DNA of 40,556 nucleotides from a virus. Every line of letters starts with the position of its first letter. Within the stretch, counting starts at the first letter, position 1. Below the pieces are notes generated by a model, which searched no databases, had not been told where the DNA came from, and worked only from the letters and a program-made list of their open reading frames with translations. Where the stretch lies: positions 1 through 40,556 of the IMG/VR virus record IMGVR_UViG_3300042691_017303. One strand, given 5' to 3'. Below, piece by piece: positions 1 to 8,547 of the stretch. Position numbers and translations under genes: made by a program.

Positions 1-2
1 GC

Positions 3-389
3 AAGAGCCAGATTCTCGCGTGCGTCCATCCGGGCGGCGGCTCGTCCTACGCGCTGTCGTATTCGATCCAGAAGATCATCGAGTCGCTGGACGGCGGCGA
101 AAAGCCCGCTGTCGGTCTTTACGGCCACTACCACAAACTCTGGGCGGGCAACATCCGCAACGTTTGGTGCCTCCAGACCGGCTGCACGGAAGACCAGACG
201 CCGTTCATGCGGAAGAAGAAGCTCGAAGCCCATGTCGGCGGCGCGATCGTCGAACTTGAGCAGGATCCCGAGACGGGCGCCATCGTCGGGTTCACGCCGA
301 AGCTCATCCGCTACTTCAACAAGGGCTACTACAACAACCGCTGGAACCACGGCGGCGGTGTGGAGCTGCCGGAGCGGGGTGTCGCATGA
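3..389 (+). CDS. Calcineurin-like metallophosphoesterase, C-terminal part (5' truncated by window edge)
   Basis: The frame is open from base 3 to a TGA at 387-389, and the start lies outside the window. The visible 128 residues contain a VHPGG motif near the beginning and LYGHYHK around residue 38. The second matches the GHxH metal-ligand motif that closes calcineurin-like phosphoesterase domains. Enzymes of this family hydrolyse phosphodiesters or phosphomonoesters with two metal ions, and phage members are often annotated as DNA repair exonuclease-like or protein phosphatase-like. Which substrate this one uses cannot be told. The stop overlaps the next gene by 4 bp (ATGA), so it probably sits in the same late operon as the lysis genes. 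Confidence 0.75.
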   Translation, partial: KSQILACVHPGGGSSYALSYSIQKIIESLDGGEKPAVGLYGHYHKLWAGNIRNVWCLQTGCTEDQTPFMRKKKLEAHVGGAIVELEQDPETGAIVGFTPKLIRYFNKGYYNNRWNHGGGVELPERGVA

Positions 390-589
390 CCCCTCGTCCC
401 GTCGGCGACGACTACGAGGATTGGGCCGAGTGCGCGCCGCATACCGGCTCGATGATGCACGGGACCGTTACGGACCTGCGCCACGCAGAACCCAAAGGCA
501 AGCCGTTCATCAAGCGGTACGGGCCCTTGGGCTTCGACATCACCCCCGGCCAGACTTTGCGCCGCAAACGGAGGAAGCGGAATGATTAA
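386..589 (+). CDS. Hypothetical protein, 67 aa
   Basis: A short basic-tailed protein starts at the ATGA overlap with the phosphoesterase stop and overlaps the endolysin start by 8 bp. It has no membrane segment and no motif I recognise. The last ten residues are very rich in Arg and Lys. Its place between a phosphoesterase and the endolysin, with overlaps at both ends, supports a real translated gene. It is too far from the terminase and too short to be convincing as a small terminase subunit. Function unknown. Confidence 0.6.
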   Translation: MTPRPVGDDYEDWAECAPHTGSMMHGTVTDLRHAEPKGKPFIKRYGPLGFDITPGQTLRRKRRKRND

Positions 590-1283
590 CCAGCGGGGCC
601 TTGCCCTCATCAAGGAGTTCGAGGGCTGCAAGCTTGTCGCCTACCTCGACACGCTGGCCAAGCCGCCCGTGTGGACGGTCGGCTACGGCCACACCAAGAC
701 GGCCTACAGCGGCTTGGTCATCACCCAAGAGCGAGCCAACCGGCTGCTCGCGGACGACGTGTGTGCTTTTGCGGTCGGCGTCTCGCGACTTTGCACGACA
801 CGGCCCAACGACAACCAGTTCGCAGCCATGACGAGCCTGGCCTACAACATCGGCCTCAAGGCGTTCGGCCGCTCGACGGTCTTGCGGATGCACAACGCAG
901 GGAAGTTCGCCGAGGCCGCGGCCGCGTTCGGCATGTGGAACAAGGCAGGCGGCGTCGTTCGCGCCGGCCTGACCCGGCGTCGCGCGGCCGAAGCCTCGCT
1001 CTACCTTACGCCGGTCACCGAGGCGGCGCAGACGACTCGCGCCACACCGGACACGAAAGACCCGGCCGCCAAGGTAGACGTCGGCAAGTGGGCGGCGGGC
1101 GCCGGCGCGTCGCTGGCCGTGGCGCAGCAGGCGGTGGCTCAAGTCTCGGAGATTTGGGACGGCCTCGCGCGCTTCGGCATCAGCCCGAACATCCTGCTCG
1201 GCGTCCTCGGCGCGGCCAGTATCGTGGCGATCGGCTACTTCGTCTGGGATGCGCGGCGCCGCCGCTCGGAAGGTGACCTGTGA
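582..1283 (+). CDS. Endolysin, GH24 lysozyme (T4/P21 type) with C-terminal membrane segment
   Basis: This enzyme should cleave the beta-1,4 bond between MurNAc and GlcNAc in peptidoglycan at the end of infection. The GH24 catalytic triad is visible as E14 (KEFEG), D23 (AYLD) and T32 (WTVGYGHT), with the usual spacing. The lysozyme domain fills about residues 1-145. A linker follows, then a hydrophobic stretch at about residues 202-221 ending in DARRRR, which reads as one membrane-spanning helix with a basic cytoplasmic end. There is no N-terminal SAR segment, so the C-terminal helix may tether the enzyme or take part in holin-like release; that is inference. It overlaps the preceding gene by 8 bp and the i-spanin gene by 4 bp (GTGA). 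No separate classical holin is obvious in the window. Confidence 0.92.
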   Translation: MINQRGLALIKEFEGCKLVAYLDTLAKPPVWTVGYGHTKTAYSGLVITQERANRLLADDVCAFAVGVSRLCTTRPNDNQFAAMTSLAYNIGLKAFGRSTVLRMHNAGKFAEAAAAFGMWNKAGGVVRAGLTRRRAAEASLYLTPVTEAAQTTRATPDTKDPAAKVDVGKWAAGAGASLAVAQQAVAQVSEIWDGLARFGISPNILLGVLGAASIVAIGYFVWDARRRRSEGDL

Positions 1284-1525
1284 GCGTCATCGCCTGGTTC
1301 ATGTCCTCGCGTCTCGGGCGCGGCCTCGCGCTTGTCGGCGGCGTTCTGCTCGCCATCGGCGCCGCTTTCCTGAAAGGCCGCTCGGCCGGAAAGCAGGCCG
1401 AGGTGACGAAGCAAAACGAGGCCAGTCTGGAAAACCTTCGCTCTCGGGAGACGACCAATGCGGAAGTTCAAGCTCGCCCTGCCGATGATCGCCGTCGCGA
1501 TCTTGGTAAGTGGGTGCGCGACTAG
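1280..1525 (+). CDS. Putative i-spanin (Rz-like inner-membrane protein)
   Basis: The 81-residue product starts at GTG 1280 in a GTGA overlap with the endolysin stop. It has one N-terminal membrane segment (about residues 12-29) followed by a charged, Glu/Arg/Lys-rich stretch suited to a periplasmic helix. The next gene, a lipoprotein, begins inside this gene at 1458 in another frame. An inner-membrane protein with one N-terminal helix, overlapped by a small lipoprotein directly after the endolysin, is the known layout of Rz/Rz1 spanins, which fuse inner and outer membranes in the last step of lysis. The assignment comes from architecture, not sequence identity. A single-helix holin is the main alternative. 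Confidence 0.68.
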   Translation: MSVIAWFMSSRLGRGLALVGGVLLAIGAAFLKGRSAGKQAEVTKQNEASLENLRSRETTNAEVQARPADDRRRDLGKWVRD

Positions 1526-1658
1526 AGTGGGCGGGGCCTGCGATGGCTGGTCGCCGATCCGCCCGACGCGCGCGGACACGCAGACGATGAGCGACCGTCT
1601 CGTCGAGCAGGTGCTCGCGCACAACGAGCACGGCGCCAAAGTGTGCGGCTGGAAATGA
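1458..1658 (+). CDS. Putative o-spanin (Rz1-like outer-membrane lipoprotein)
   Basis: The 66-residue product has a lipoprotein signal peptide: basic MRKFK, a hydrophobic core, and the lipobox VSGC, with Cys20 as the predicted lipidated residue. The mature part is about 47 residues and carries a WSPIRPTRADT stretch and the HNEHG motif, seen in many small lipoproteins of alphaproteobacterial phages. The gene begins inside the i-spanin gene (68 bp overlap) and runs past its end, an overlapping Rz/Rz1 arrangement. Its stop overlaps the start of a tiny downstream ORF (ATGA at 1655-1658). Role: the outer-membrane half of the spanin complex. Confidence 0.75.
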   Translation: MRKFKLALPMIAVAILVSGCATRVGGACDGWSPIRPTRADTQTMSDRLVEQVLAHNEHGAKVCGWK

Positions 1659-1726
1659 AACCGCTGACCTTCATCGCGTTCTTCCTTGCGGTGTGGGTCG
1701 CGCTTACCTACCTCGGAAAGCCCTGA
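1655..1726 (+). CDS. Tiny membrane peptide, 23 aa
   Basis: ATG at 1655 overlaps the o-spanin stop (ATGA) and the stop TGA at 1724-1726 overlaps the terminase start (TGATG). The product is almost entirely one hydrophobic helix (FIAFFLAVWVALTYL) followed by GKP. Overlap at both ends and a clean membrane helix make translation likely. Its position after the spanins suggests an accessory lysis or holin-like peptide, but that is a guess. Confidence 0.45.
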   Translation: MKPLTFIAFFLAVWVALTYLGKP

Positions 1727-3366
1727 TGCCTCTGCCCCAACACATCAACCCGGCCACCGGCAAGCGGTACGGCTTCGTGCCGCCGGAGAAGCGCGGCCGC
1801 GAGAAAGAGGAAGAAGCGAAGGCGCTCCAGCGGGAACTACAGCTTCTCGAACGCCGGAAGAAGATTCTCGACGCGCGCGACAGCCTGATGACGTTCACGA
1901 AGCTGACGATGCCGCACGTCGAGGATCCGAACGACATTGGCCGCTCTATGTACGAGCCCGCGGCCTTCCACCACGAAGTCGCCAAAGTGCTCGAACACGT
2001 CGTTCGCGCGGAAATCCCGCAGCTCATCTTCTGTATGCCGCCCCGGCACGGCAAAACCGAACTGGCCACCAAGCGCCTTGCCGCTTGGTACTCCGGCCTC
2101 AACCCGCACCACGACATCATCGTGGCGTCGGCGTCCGACCTGCTGGCCACCGACATGGGCGCCGACGTGCGCGCCATCATGCACTCGCCGGCGTTCAAGC
2201 AAATATTCCCCGAGCACAAGCTGCGGCGCGGTGGCAACGCCAAGGACAACATCCAGACCGACAAAGGCGGGCGCCTCATCTTCGCGGGCCGTGGCGGCAC
2301 CATCAACGGTCGCGGCGCCCATCTGCTTCTCGTGGACGACCTCTACAAGGACGCGCAGGAAGCGGCCTCCGAAACGATCCGCAATCAGACCTGGGATTGG
2401 TTCACGAAGGTCGCGCTCTACCGCCGCATGGGTAAGCGCCTGACCGTTCTGACGATGACGCGCTGGCACAGCGACGACATTATCGGCCGGCTCACCGACC
2501 CCGAGAACCCGCACTACAACGAGGCCGAAGCGAAGGCGTGGAAGATCATCCGCCTGCCCGGCCTTGCGGAAGACGACGATCCGCTCGGCCGTAAGCCCGG
2601 CGAAGCTCTGTGGCCCGAGCGGTACGACACGGAATACCATCGCGGCAACATGCGCCGCGACCCGCTCGGTTTCGCCGCGCTGACGCAGCAGCGGCCCACG
2701 GTGGCCGACGGCGTGCTGTTCCGGCGCGAGAACGTCCAGTTCTACAAACCGGCCGAGCTGCCGGAGGAGCTGCGCTACTACTGCGCCAGCGACCACGCCG
2801 TCGGCACGAACCAGCGCAACGACCCCTCCTGCTTCGTCAAGGTCGGCGTTGACAAGCAGAACAACATCTACGTCTTGGACTGCTTCTGGCAGAAGGTGCC
2901 GACCGACCGCGCCGTCGAAGCCATGCTGACGATGGCCTCGGGCGACAAGCGACCCCTGCTGTGGTGGGCGGAAAAGGGCCACATCTCCAAGTCCATCGGC
3001 CCGTTCCTCTACAAGCGGATGCAGGAGTCCGGCGTCTACATCAACCTCGTCGAAGTCACCCCGGCCAAGGACAAGGAACAGCGCGCGCAGTCGATCGCCG
3101 CCCGCGTGGCAATGGGCAAGGTCTTCTTCCCCCGCGATGCTTTCTGGACCGAGCGCGCGATCAACGAGATGCTGGCTTTCCCGAACGGGAACCATGACGA
3201 CTTCGTCGACGCTTTGGCGTATATTGGCCTCGGATTGCAAAGCCAGTTCGGCGCCTCGGTCAAGAAAAAGGTCGAGGAGCCGCGCTTTGGCACGCTCGGT
3301 TGGGTCAAACTGGCCGACAAATGGAAGGCCGAGCAGGATGATGCTCGGAGGCACGGAGGGTTCTGA
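1726..3366 (+). CDS. terL: Terminase large subunit (ATPase and nuclease)
   Basis: This motor protein drives DNA into the prohead and cuts the concatemer. The ATPase domain shows Walker A in MPPRHGKTE (about residues 104-112) and Walker B in LLLVDDLYKD (about 200-209). The RNase H-like nuclease domain shows an acidic residue in ASDHAVG (about D356) and the C-terminal acidic cluster NHDDFVDAL (about 489-497). The length (546 aa) is normal. I chose ATG 1726 over the in-frame GTG at 1693 because GGAAAG at 1715-1720 sits five bases upstream and the start overlaps the preceding stop. No gene with small-terminase features precedes it. The stop overlaps the portal start (TGATG). Confidence 0.95.
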   Translation: MPLPQHINPATGKRYGFVPPEKRGREKEEEAKALQRELQLLERRKKILDARDSLMTFTKLTMPHVEDPNDIGRSMYEPAAFHHEVAKVLEHVVRAEIPQLIFCMPPRHGKTELATKRLAAWYSGLNPHHDIIVASASDLLATDMGADVRAIMHSPAFKQIFPEHKLRRGGNAKDNIQTDKGGRLIFAGRGGTINGRGAHLLLVDDLYKDAQEAASETIRNQTWDWFTKVALYRRMGKRLTVLTMTRWHSDDIIGRLTDPENPHYNEAEAKAWKIIRLPGLAEDDDPLGRKPGEALWPERYDTEYHRGNMRRDPLGFAALTQQRPTVADGVLFRRENVQFYKPAELPEELRYYCASDHAVGTNQRNDPSCFVKVGVDKQNNIYVLDCFWQKVPTDRAVEAMLTMASGDKRPLLWWAEKGHISKSIGPFLYKRMQESGVYINLVEVTPAKDKEQRAQSIAARVAMGKVFFPRDAFWTERAINEMLAFPNGNHDDFVDALAYIGLGLQSQFGASVKKKVEEPRFGTLGWVKLADKWKAEQDDARRHGGF

Positions 3367-5618
3367 TGGCCGATACGATGAACTCCGAGGAAGTCGATAC
3401 GGGCGAGGACCAGGCCGCGCTCGCGTCCGCGCCGGCGCCCGCCGACGCCAAGGAGCAAGTGCCCGAGGACGTGCGTAAGCTCGTCGAGCGGATCCAGAAG
3501 ACCATCCGCTCGGACAAGAAGTACCACGAGAAGGCGTTCAAGCGGATGGAGCGCGACATGTTCGTCGCGACTCATGGCCGTGACCCCGACTGGCCCGCTG
3601 ACAACTACAAGGCCAACATCGCGGGCCGCCATGTCCGCATGAAGACGAACGCGCTCTACGCCAAGAACCCGAAGTTCGTCGCGCGCCGCAAGGAGCGGCT
3701 GGAATACAAGCTGTGGGACGGCGACCAGCAGCAGCTCTTGATGGCCATGCAGATGGTGCAGCAGGCCCAAGCGATGGCCGCAGTGCAGCCGCCGATGGTC
3801 GACCAGATGGGCAACCCGGTGCCGCCGCAGTTGCCGCCCGGCTTCGAGCAGGCCCAGGCCCTCATCCAAGACTTCCAGCAGGGCTACGCCCGCGAGCAGC
3901 AGCTCAAGAAGTTCGGCATCACGCTCGAAGTGCTGATGGCCAACGCCTCGCGCGAGCAGAACCCGCTCGACCTCAAGACGGCGATGAAGAAGTGCGTCCG
4001 CCGCGCGTCTACGACCGGCGTGGGCTACGTCGAAATCGGGTTCCAGCGCGAGACAGGCATGAAGCCGGAGACGGCGTCTTCGCTCAACGACGCCCGCACC
4101 CGCTTGGCGCACCTCGACCGACTGGCCAAGGAAGCGCAGGAAGGCGAAATCGACGAAATCAGCGCCGAAATGGCCGAGCTGAATCTGTCGATCCAGTCGC
4201 TCATGGCGGAGCCCGAAATCGTGCTGCGGGAGGGGTTGGTCTACGACTACCCGCTCTCCACGAAGGTCATCCCCGACCAGAACTGCAAGAGCCTCGTCGG
4301 CTTCGTCGGCGCCAGCCACATCGCCATCGAGCGCATCTACAGCGTGGACGAGGTGAAGGAAATCTTCGACGGCTGCGACGTGACGGGTGCTTTCACGCCC
4401 TACACGGCCGACGGCGTGCGGGGCGACGGCGTCAACCGCGACAACTTCGTGGCCGACGAAAACCAGGGCGAACTGGAACTGAGCGAGCGCGGCAAGCACA
4501 AGCAGCAATTCGTCTGCGTCTGGAAATACTACGACAAGCCCTCGGGCCTCGTGTACTGGGTGGCCGACGGCCACCCGAAGCCGCTCAAGGCACCGCAGAA
4601 GCCCGATGTGTTCGTGCCGGACTTCTGGTCCGTCTACGCGCTGACCTTCAACGACGTCGAGAACGAGAAGGAGCTGTTCCCGCCGTCCGACGTGACGTTG
4701 CTGCTCGACCAGCAGAAGGAAATCAACCGCAGCCGGCAGGGCCAGCGCGAGCACCGGCAGGCGGCGCGGCCGCGCTTCGCCTACGCCAACGGCACGCTCG
4801 ACGAGCAGCGCGATATCCCGTTGCTCAAGAAAGCCGAGCCGTTCTCCGCCATCGGCCTCAACCTCGCGCCCGGGCAGGACATCAACCAAGTCCTCAAGGC
4901 GATCGAGGTGCCGGGCGTCGATCCGAACCTCTACGAGACGAACCAGTATTTCACCGACATGCAGCTCACCGTCGGCACGTCGGCGGCCCGCCTCGGCGGG
5001 TTGGCGAAGGCCACGGCCACCGAGTCGGCGATCGCCGAGTCTTCGGCGACCGAGGACGACCAGAGCGGCATCGACGACCTCGACGCCTTCCTGACGTCGG
5101 TGGCCCGCGCGTCGAGCCAAATCCTGATGCGCGAGATGAGCCCCGAACAGGTGGCGCGGATCGTCGGGCCGGGCGCCGTGTGGCCCGGCATGATGGACCC
5201 GACCGACCCGCTCGCCATGACGCCTGCGTTCCCTGCGCTGGCCGACGAGGACATCGTCAACGAGGTGTGGCTGGAAATCGCCGCCGGCTCGTCGGGCAAG
5301 CCCAACCAGGCGGTCGAAATCCGTAACTGGAAGGAAATGCTGCCTTTCTTGCTCCAGATGGGCTCGATCCCGCCGACATGGCTGGCGCGCGAGACGATCC
5401 GCCGCCTCGACGACCGCATCGACCTCAACGAAGCCGTGGTGGCCGGTATCCCGGCCATCGTGGCGATGAATCGGATGGCGGGAGGCGCCGGCGGCCCTCC
5501 CGGCACCGGAAATGCGGAAACGGACCCGGCTTCGCAGGGCGACAAGGGCGGCGACAAGGCGCCCCCGCCCGGCGGGCCCTCGGGCACCGGCCCGGCCTTC
5601 GGCAGCAACCAAGTGTAG
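3366..5618 (+). CDS. Portal protein (P22-like length)
   Basis: The 750-residue protein follows the terminase directly, starting in a TGATG overlap with GGAGGG five bases upstream. Size and position fit the dodecameric portal of short-tailed phages, through which DNA enters and leaves the head. The N-terminus is acidic. A Gln/Met/Pro-rich segment lies around residues 118-178 and a helical segment around 240-280. A central stretch (IPDQNCKSLVG, about residues 302-312, and DVTLLLDQQKEINRSRQGQ, about 440-458) resembles the conserved core and stem region of large portals. The C-terminal 45 residues are Gly/Pro-rich and probably disordered. Family assignment rests on context plus general resemblance. 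Confidence 0.88.
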   Translation: MADTMNSEEVDTGEDQAALASAPAPADAKEQVPEDVRKLVERIQKTIRSDKKYHEKAFKRMERDMFVATHGRDPDWPADNYKANIAGRHVRMKTNALYAKNPKFVARRKERLEYKLWDGDQQQLLMAMQMVQQAQAMAAVQPPMVDQMGNPVPPQLPPGFEQAQALIQDFQQGYAREQQLKKFGITLEVLMANASREQNPLDLKTAMKKCVRRASTTGVGYVEIGFQRETGMKPETASSLNDARTRLAHLDRLAKEAQEGEIDEISAEMAELNLSIQSLMAEPEIVLREGLVYDYPLSTKVIPDQNCKSLVGFVGASHIAIERIYSVDEVKEIFDGCDVTGAFTPYTADGVRGDGVNRDNFVADENQGELELSERGKHKQQFVCVWKYYDKPSGLVYWVADGHPKPLKAPQKPDVFVPDFWSVYALTFNDVENEKELFPPSDVTLLLDQQKEINRSRQGQREHRQAARPRFAYANGTLDEQRDIPLLKKAEPFSAIGLNLAPGQDINQVLKAIEVPGVDPNLYETNQYFTDMQLTVGTSAARLGGLAKATATESAIAESSATEDDQSGIDDLDAFLTSVARASSQILMREMSPEQVARIVGPGAVWPGMMDPTDPLAMTPAFPALADEDIVNEVWLEIAAGSSGKPNQAVEIRNWKEMLPFLLQMGSIPPTWLARETIRRLDDRIDLNEAVVAGIPAIVAMNRMAGGAGGPPGTGNAETDPASQGDKGGDKAPPPGGPSGTGPAFGSNQV

Positions 5619-5623
5619 GCTGT

Positions 5624-5644
5624 TGTATTGTTTGACTTGATACA
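5624..5644. promoter_or_regulatory. Spaced dyad TGTAT-N11-ATACA before the scaffold gene
   Basis: The 70-bp gap between the portal and scaffold genes contains TGTAT at 5624-5628 and ATACA at 5640-5644, separated by 11 bases. The same arms with the same spacing recur at 25208-25228. TTGACT at 5632-5637 lies inside the dyad, but I see no good -10 hexamer 16-18 bases downstream. A protein-binding site controlling the head genes is possible; function is unproven. Confidence 0.35.
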
Positions 5645-5688
5645 TCGGCCGACACGGAGTAAATTTCGGCGAACCAAGAGGAGCACTC

Positions 5689-6711
5689 ATGGCTTTGGAC
5701 GATAAAGCGGGCTCGGAATCGTCTACCGAGCAGATGGTCGACAAGACCCTGGACGCCCCCGAGCAGGATACCGCCATCACCGATTTGAAGGCGGATCCGG
5801 CGAAGGAGAAAAGCGCGGACTCGTCCGACGCGCAAGGCGACAAGGACGCCAAGCCTCTGACCTCCATCGTCCGCGACGTCGTCGCGGCGAAGAAGGCTTC
5901 CGAGGCGAAGGCGGACACGGCCTCGCCAGCCGAAGGCCAGAACGAAGGTTCTGATTCCGAGAAGAAGGCCAAGGAACCGGACGACGAGAACTACTCGGAC
6001 GCTCCGTTCCACAAGCACCCCCGCTTCCAACACCTGTTCCGTCGGATGAAGTCCTACGAGCAGGATGCGACGCGCTACCGCAACGTCGAGACGTTCTTGC
6101 GGAACAATGCGTTGCAAAGCGAAGAAGCGGCGGACGCGCTCGTCATCGCGGGGCTCCTCAAGACCAACCCCGTCGAGGCGTGGAAGCGTCTGAAACCCGT
6201 CGTGCAGAATCTCTTGATCGCTGCCGGCGAGTTGGTGCCCGACGACTTGGCGCCGCGTGTGCAAGCGGGCGAGTTGACCCGCGAAGCAGCCATCGAAGTC
6301 GCCCGCGCGCGAGCGTCGGTCGGTTCGATGGAGCGCCAGCGTCAGTTCGAGGTGCAGCAGCAAGAGCGCTCCCGCATGGAATCCCATGCAAACGCTCTGA
6401 TGGGCGCCGCGGGCGATTGGGAGGCCGATCGACGGAAGAAGGATCCGAACTTCGAGGCCAAGGCAAAGCTGCTCCGGGCCGAAGTGCTCGACTTGCAGCG
6501 GACGGAAGGTGTTCCGAACACGCCGGAAGGCGTTCGGGGGCAGTTGGACAAGGCGTACAAGGCCGTCGTCCTGCCCACACCGGCCCCCGCTCCGCAAGCC
6601 AAGCGCCCGATCCCGGCCGGCAGCAACGCCTCGGGCAACCATGCGCCCGCTCCGACTTCGACCTTGGACGTGGTTCGAGCCACGCGGGCGAAGATGCGGG
6701 GTGCGGCGTAG
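5689..6711 (+). CDS. Scaffold-like protein upstream of the capsid gene
   Basis: The 340-residue, highly charged protein lies between the portal and major capsid genes, the usual place for a scaffolding protein that guides prohead assembly and then leaves. The first 105 residues are rich in Lys, Glu, Asp and Ala and look disordered. The middle (about 110-290) is helical with heptad-like stretches, including the Gln/Glu/Arg-rich RQRQFEVQQQERSRMES region at about 217-233. The C-terminal 50 residues are Pro/Ala-rich, followed by a basic end (RATRAKMRGAA) such as often contacts the capsid. AAGAGGAGC precedes ATG 5689. The assignment is from composition and position. Confidence 0.75.
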   Translation: MALDDKAGSESSTEQMVDKTLDAPEQDTAITDLKADPAKEKSADSSDAQGDKDAKPLTSIVRDVVAAKKASEAKADTASPAEGQNEGSDSEKKAKEPDDENYSDAPFHKHPRFQHLFRRMKSYEQDATRYRNVETFLRNNALQSEEAADALVIAGLLKTNPVEAWKRLKPVVQNLLIAAGELVPDDLAPRVQAGELTREAAIEVARARASVGSMERQRQFEVQQQERSRMESHANALMGAAGDWEADRRKKDPNFEAKAKLLRAEVLDLQRTEGVPNTPEGVRGQLDKAYKAVVLPTPAPAPQAKRPIPAGSNASGNHAPAPTSTLDVVRATRAKMRGAA

Positions 6712-6731
6712 CACTCTAGGGTCAGACCAAA

Positions 6732-7793
6732 ATGTCTTTCACCGCCGACGAAGTATCCAACATCAACAACGCCGTCCTCGAAAACTTCATCGACAAGGGG
6801 ACGGTGTTCAAGCAGTTCGTGGCCAACAAGCCGATGCTCGAAGCCTTCAATTCGGGCGCCGGTTCGTTCGCGGGCGGCAAGGACAACGTGTCGTTCGCCG
6901 TCAAGGCGGGCCAGGGCGGCGGTACGCTGTCCGGCTACACCCACGACGACTCGGTGTCCTACTACAACCCGACCGGCATTCGCCGTGCGCGGTTCCCGTG
7001 GCGCGAGCACCACATCGGCATCACGGTCACGCACACCGAGCTGAAGGTCGACGGCATCGACATCTCCGACGACAATTCGACGTCGGCGATGGACGGCCGC
7101 GAGGAGCAGGCTCTCGCGAACCTGCTGGAGGAGAAGGTCGACACGCTCGGCGAAGATTACGCCGTGTCGATGGACACCCTGCTCCACAACGACGGTACGT
7201 CGGACACGAAGGCGTTCGCCGGTATCCGCTCGATCATCCTCGACAACCCGGCCGCCGGCACGACCGGCACGATCGGTCGCGTCGCGAACCCGTGGTGGCG
7301 TAACCGCGCCCGCACCTCGGCTTCCGGCGGCACCATCACGTCGTCGGCGTCGAACGGCGGCGCGCTGATCGCGGTCCTCGAAACCGAGTACCGTCAGCTC
7401 TCGCGCTACAAGCAGGGCCAGACCCGCTGGAAGATGTTCTGCGGTTCGGACTTCATCGACGCCTACCTGCTCGAAATCCGCGCCAACGGCCGCTACTCCG
7501 AGACGGGCTTCCGCAAGGAAGGCGTCGTCGATGGCGGCATGACGCAGGCTTCGTTCAAGGGCATCGACCTGGTCTACGACCCGACGCTCGACACCCTCGG
7601 CCTCGCCAAGCGCTGCTACTGGCTCGACATGGGGCGCACCGGCCTCCGGATGCTCTACATGAACGGCCAGCGGATGAAGAAGCACAACCCGGCCCGCCCG
7701 TACGATCGTTACGTGATGTACAACGGCATCACGACGACCTGCGTGCTGATCGCCAAGCAGCTCAACACCTCGGGCGTCTACGACATCGCGTAA
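6732..7793 (+). CDS. Major capsid protein
   Basis: The 353-residue protein follows the scaffold gene and is the expected HK97-fold shell subunit. Visible features fit phage capsid proteins of this size: a short helical N-arm (ADEVSNINNAVLENF), a central long-helix region (REEQALANLLEEKVDTLGEDYA, about residues 119-140) and a later domain with a conserved aromatic run (NPWWRNRA). There is no N-terminal protease or delta domain, so assembly relies on the separate scaffold. A strong GC-rich hairpin follows the stop, which would allow high-level expression with partial termination. Confidence 0.9.
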   Translation: MSFTADEVSNINNAVLENFIDKGTVFKQFVANKPMLEAFNSGAGSFAGGKDNVSFAVKAGQGGGTLSGYTHDDSVSYYNPTGIRRARFPWREHHIGITVTHTELKVDGIDISDDNSTSAMDGREEQALANLLEEKVDTLGEDYAVSMDTLLHNDGTSDTKAFAGIRSIILDNPAAGTTGTIGRVANPWWRNRARTSASGGTITSSASNGGALIAVLETEYRQLSRYKQGQTRWKMFCGSDFIDAYLLEIRANGRYSETGFRKEGVVDGGMTQASFKGIDLVYDPTLDTLGLAKRCYWLDMGRTGLRMLYMNGQRMKKHNPARPYDRYVMYNGITTTCVLIAKQLNTSGVYDIA

Positions 7794-7800
7794 GACCCCG

Positions 7801-7837
7801 GCGCCGCCGCTCCTGATGGGGCGGCGGCGCTTGTGCT
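7801..7837 (+). terminator. Hairpin terminator after the capsid gene
   Basis: A perfect 10-bp GC stem (GCGCCGCCGC at 7801-7810 and its complement at 7821-7830) closes a 10-base loop and is followed by TTGTGCTT. The T tract is weak, so this is probably a partial terminator or an mRNA 3' end that protects the capsid message. Confidence 0.6.
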
Positions 7838-7864
7838 TCTCCAACCTCCCACAAGGACACCACC

Positions 7865-8533
7865 ATGCCCACCTTCACCTCCGACCAAAACCGCATCGTC
7901 GAGGGCATCCTCGCGGCGCAAGTCAACGCCTCGGGCGGCACCTTCACGGTGGCCTACCCGGCCGGCACCGGCCAGACCAGCTTCAACGCTGGCCTCGCCC
8001 CGGTCACGGGCTACATCCTGATCGGCGAGAACGACCGTTATGCCGGCGTCGGCCTGACGTTCGGCGCGTCGAACATCACCGTCACCAACAACTCGACGGT
8101 CAACTGGCTGGCGGGCTCGAAGTTTACGCTGAACCTCGACCAAGTCGACGGCACCGAAGTCGTGTTCGTGCAGATCCCGTTCTCGTCGCTCGTGCATATC
8201 GCCGCCAACGGCGACTGCGTGACCGACATGCGCTTGGGTCTCGACGGCACGATCGAATACGCCGAGTTCGTCTGCACGCAGGCCGTCACCACGGCCGCGC
8301 GCGCCGCCACGCTGAACTTCGAAATCGGCACGACCGACGTGACGGGCATGACCTGCGCGCTCACCTCGGCCAACCTCGCCACCCGTGGCGTCGTCGTCCC
8401 GTTCGCTCTGCCGACGGGCGCCAACCGCATCCGCCCGACCGACACGTTCTCGGTCGAAGCGGCTTCGGTGACGGCCTTCGCGGAAGGCGCGGGCTACATC
8501 AACATGCGCGTTCGCCTCCAGCCGAGCCTCTAA
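7865..8533 (+). CDS. Probable head decoration or minor capsid protein
   Basis: The 222-residue protein is rich in Thr, Ala, Val and Gly with alternating hydrophobic residues, suggesting an almost all-beta fold. It has no signal peptide or membrane segment. It stands as its own transcription unit between two hairpins, directly downstream of the major capsid gene, where phages usually keep decoration, cement or head-fibre proteins. CACAAGGACACCACC before ATG 7865 gives a moderate ribosome site. I do not recognise a named family, so the role is inferred from position and composition. Confidence 0.65.
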   Translation: MPTFTSDQNRIVEGILAAQVNASGGTFTVAYPAGTGQTSFNAGLAPVTGYILIGENDRYAGVGLTFGASNITVTNNSTVNWLAGSKFTLNLDQVDGTEVVFVQIPFSSLVHIAANGDCVTDMRLGLDGTIEYAEFVCTQAVTTAARAATLNFEIGTTDVTGMTCALTSANLATRGVVVPFALPTGANRIRPTDTFSVEAASVTAFAEGAGYINMRVRLQPSL

Positions 8534-8547
8534 CCTCGGCCAACTAC

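Noticed and set aside
1693-1725. GTG 1693 as the terminase start
   Set aside because: It would overlap the membrane peptide ORF and has no ribosome site, whereas ATG 1726 has GGAAAG at good distance.
3036-5972. A 978-codon minus-strand frame opposite the terminase, portal and scaffold genes
   Set aside because: Same reason: antisense shadow of the terminase, portal and scaffold genes, and it runs through several gene borders.
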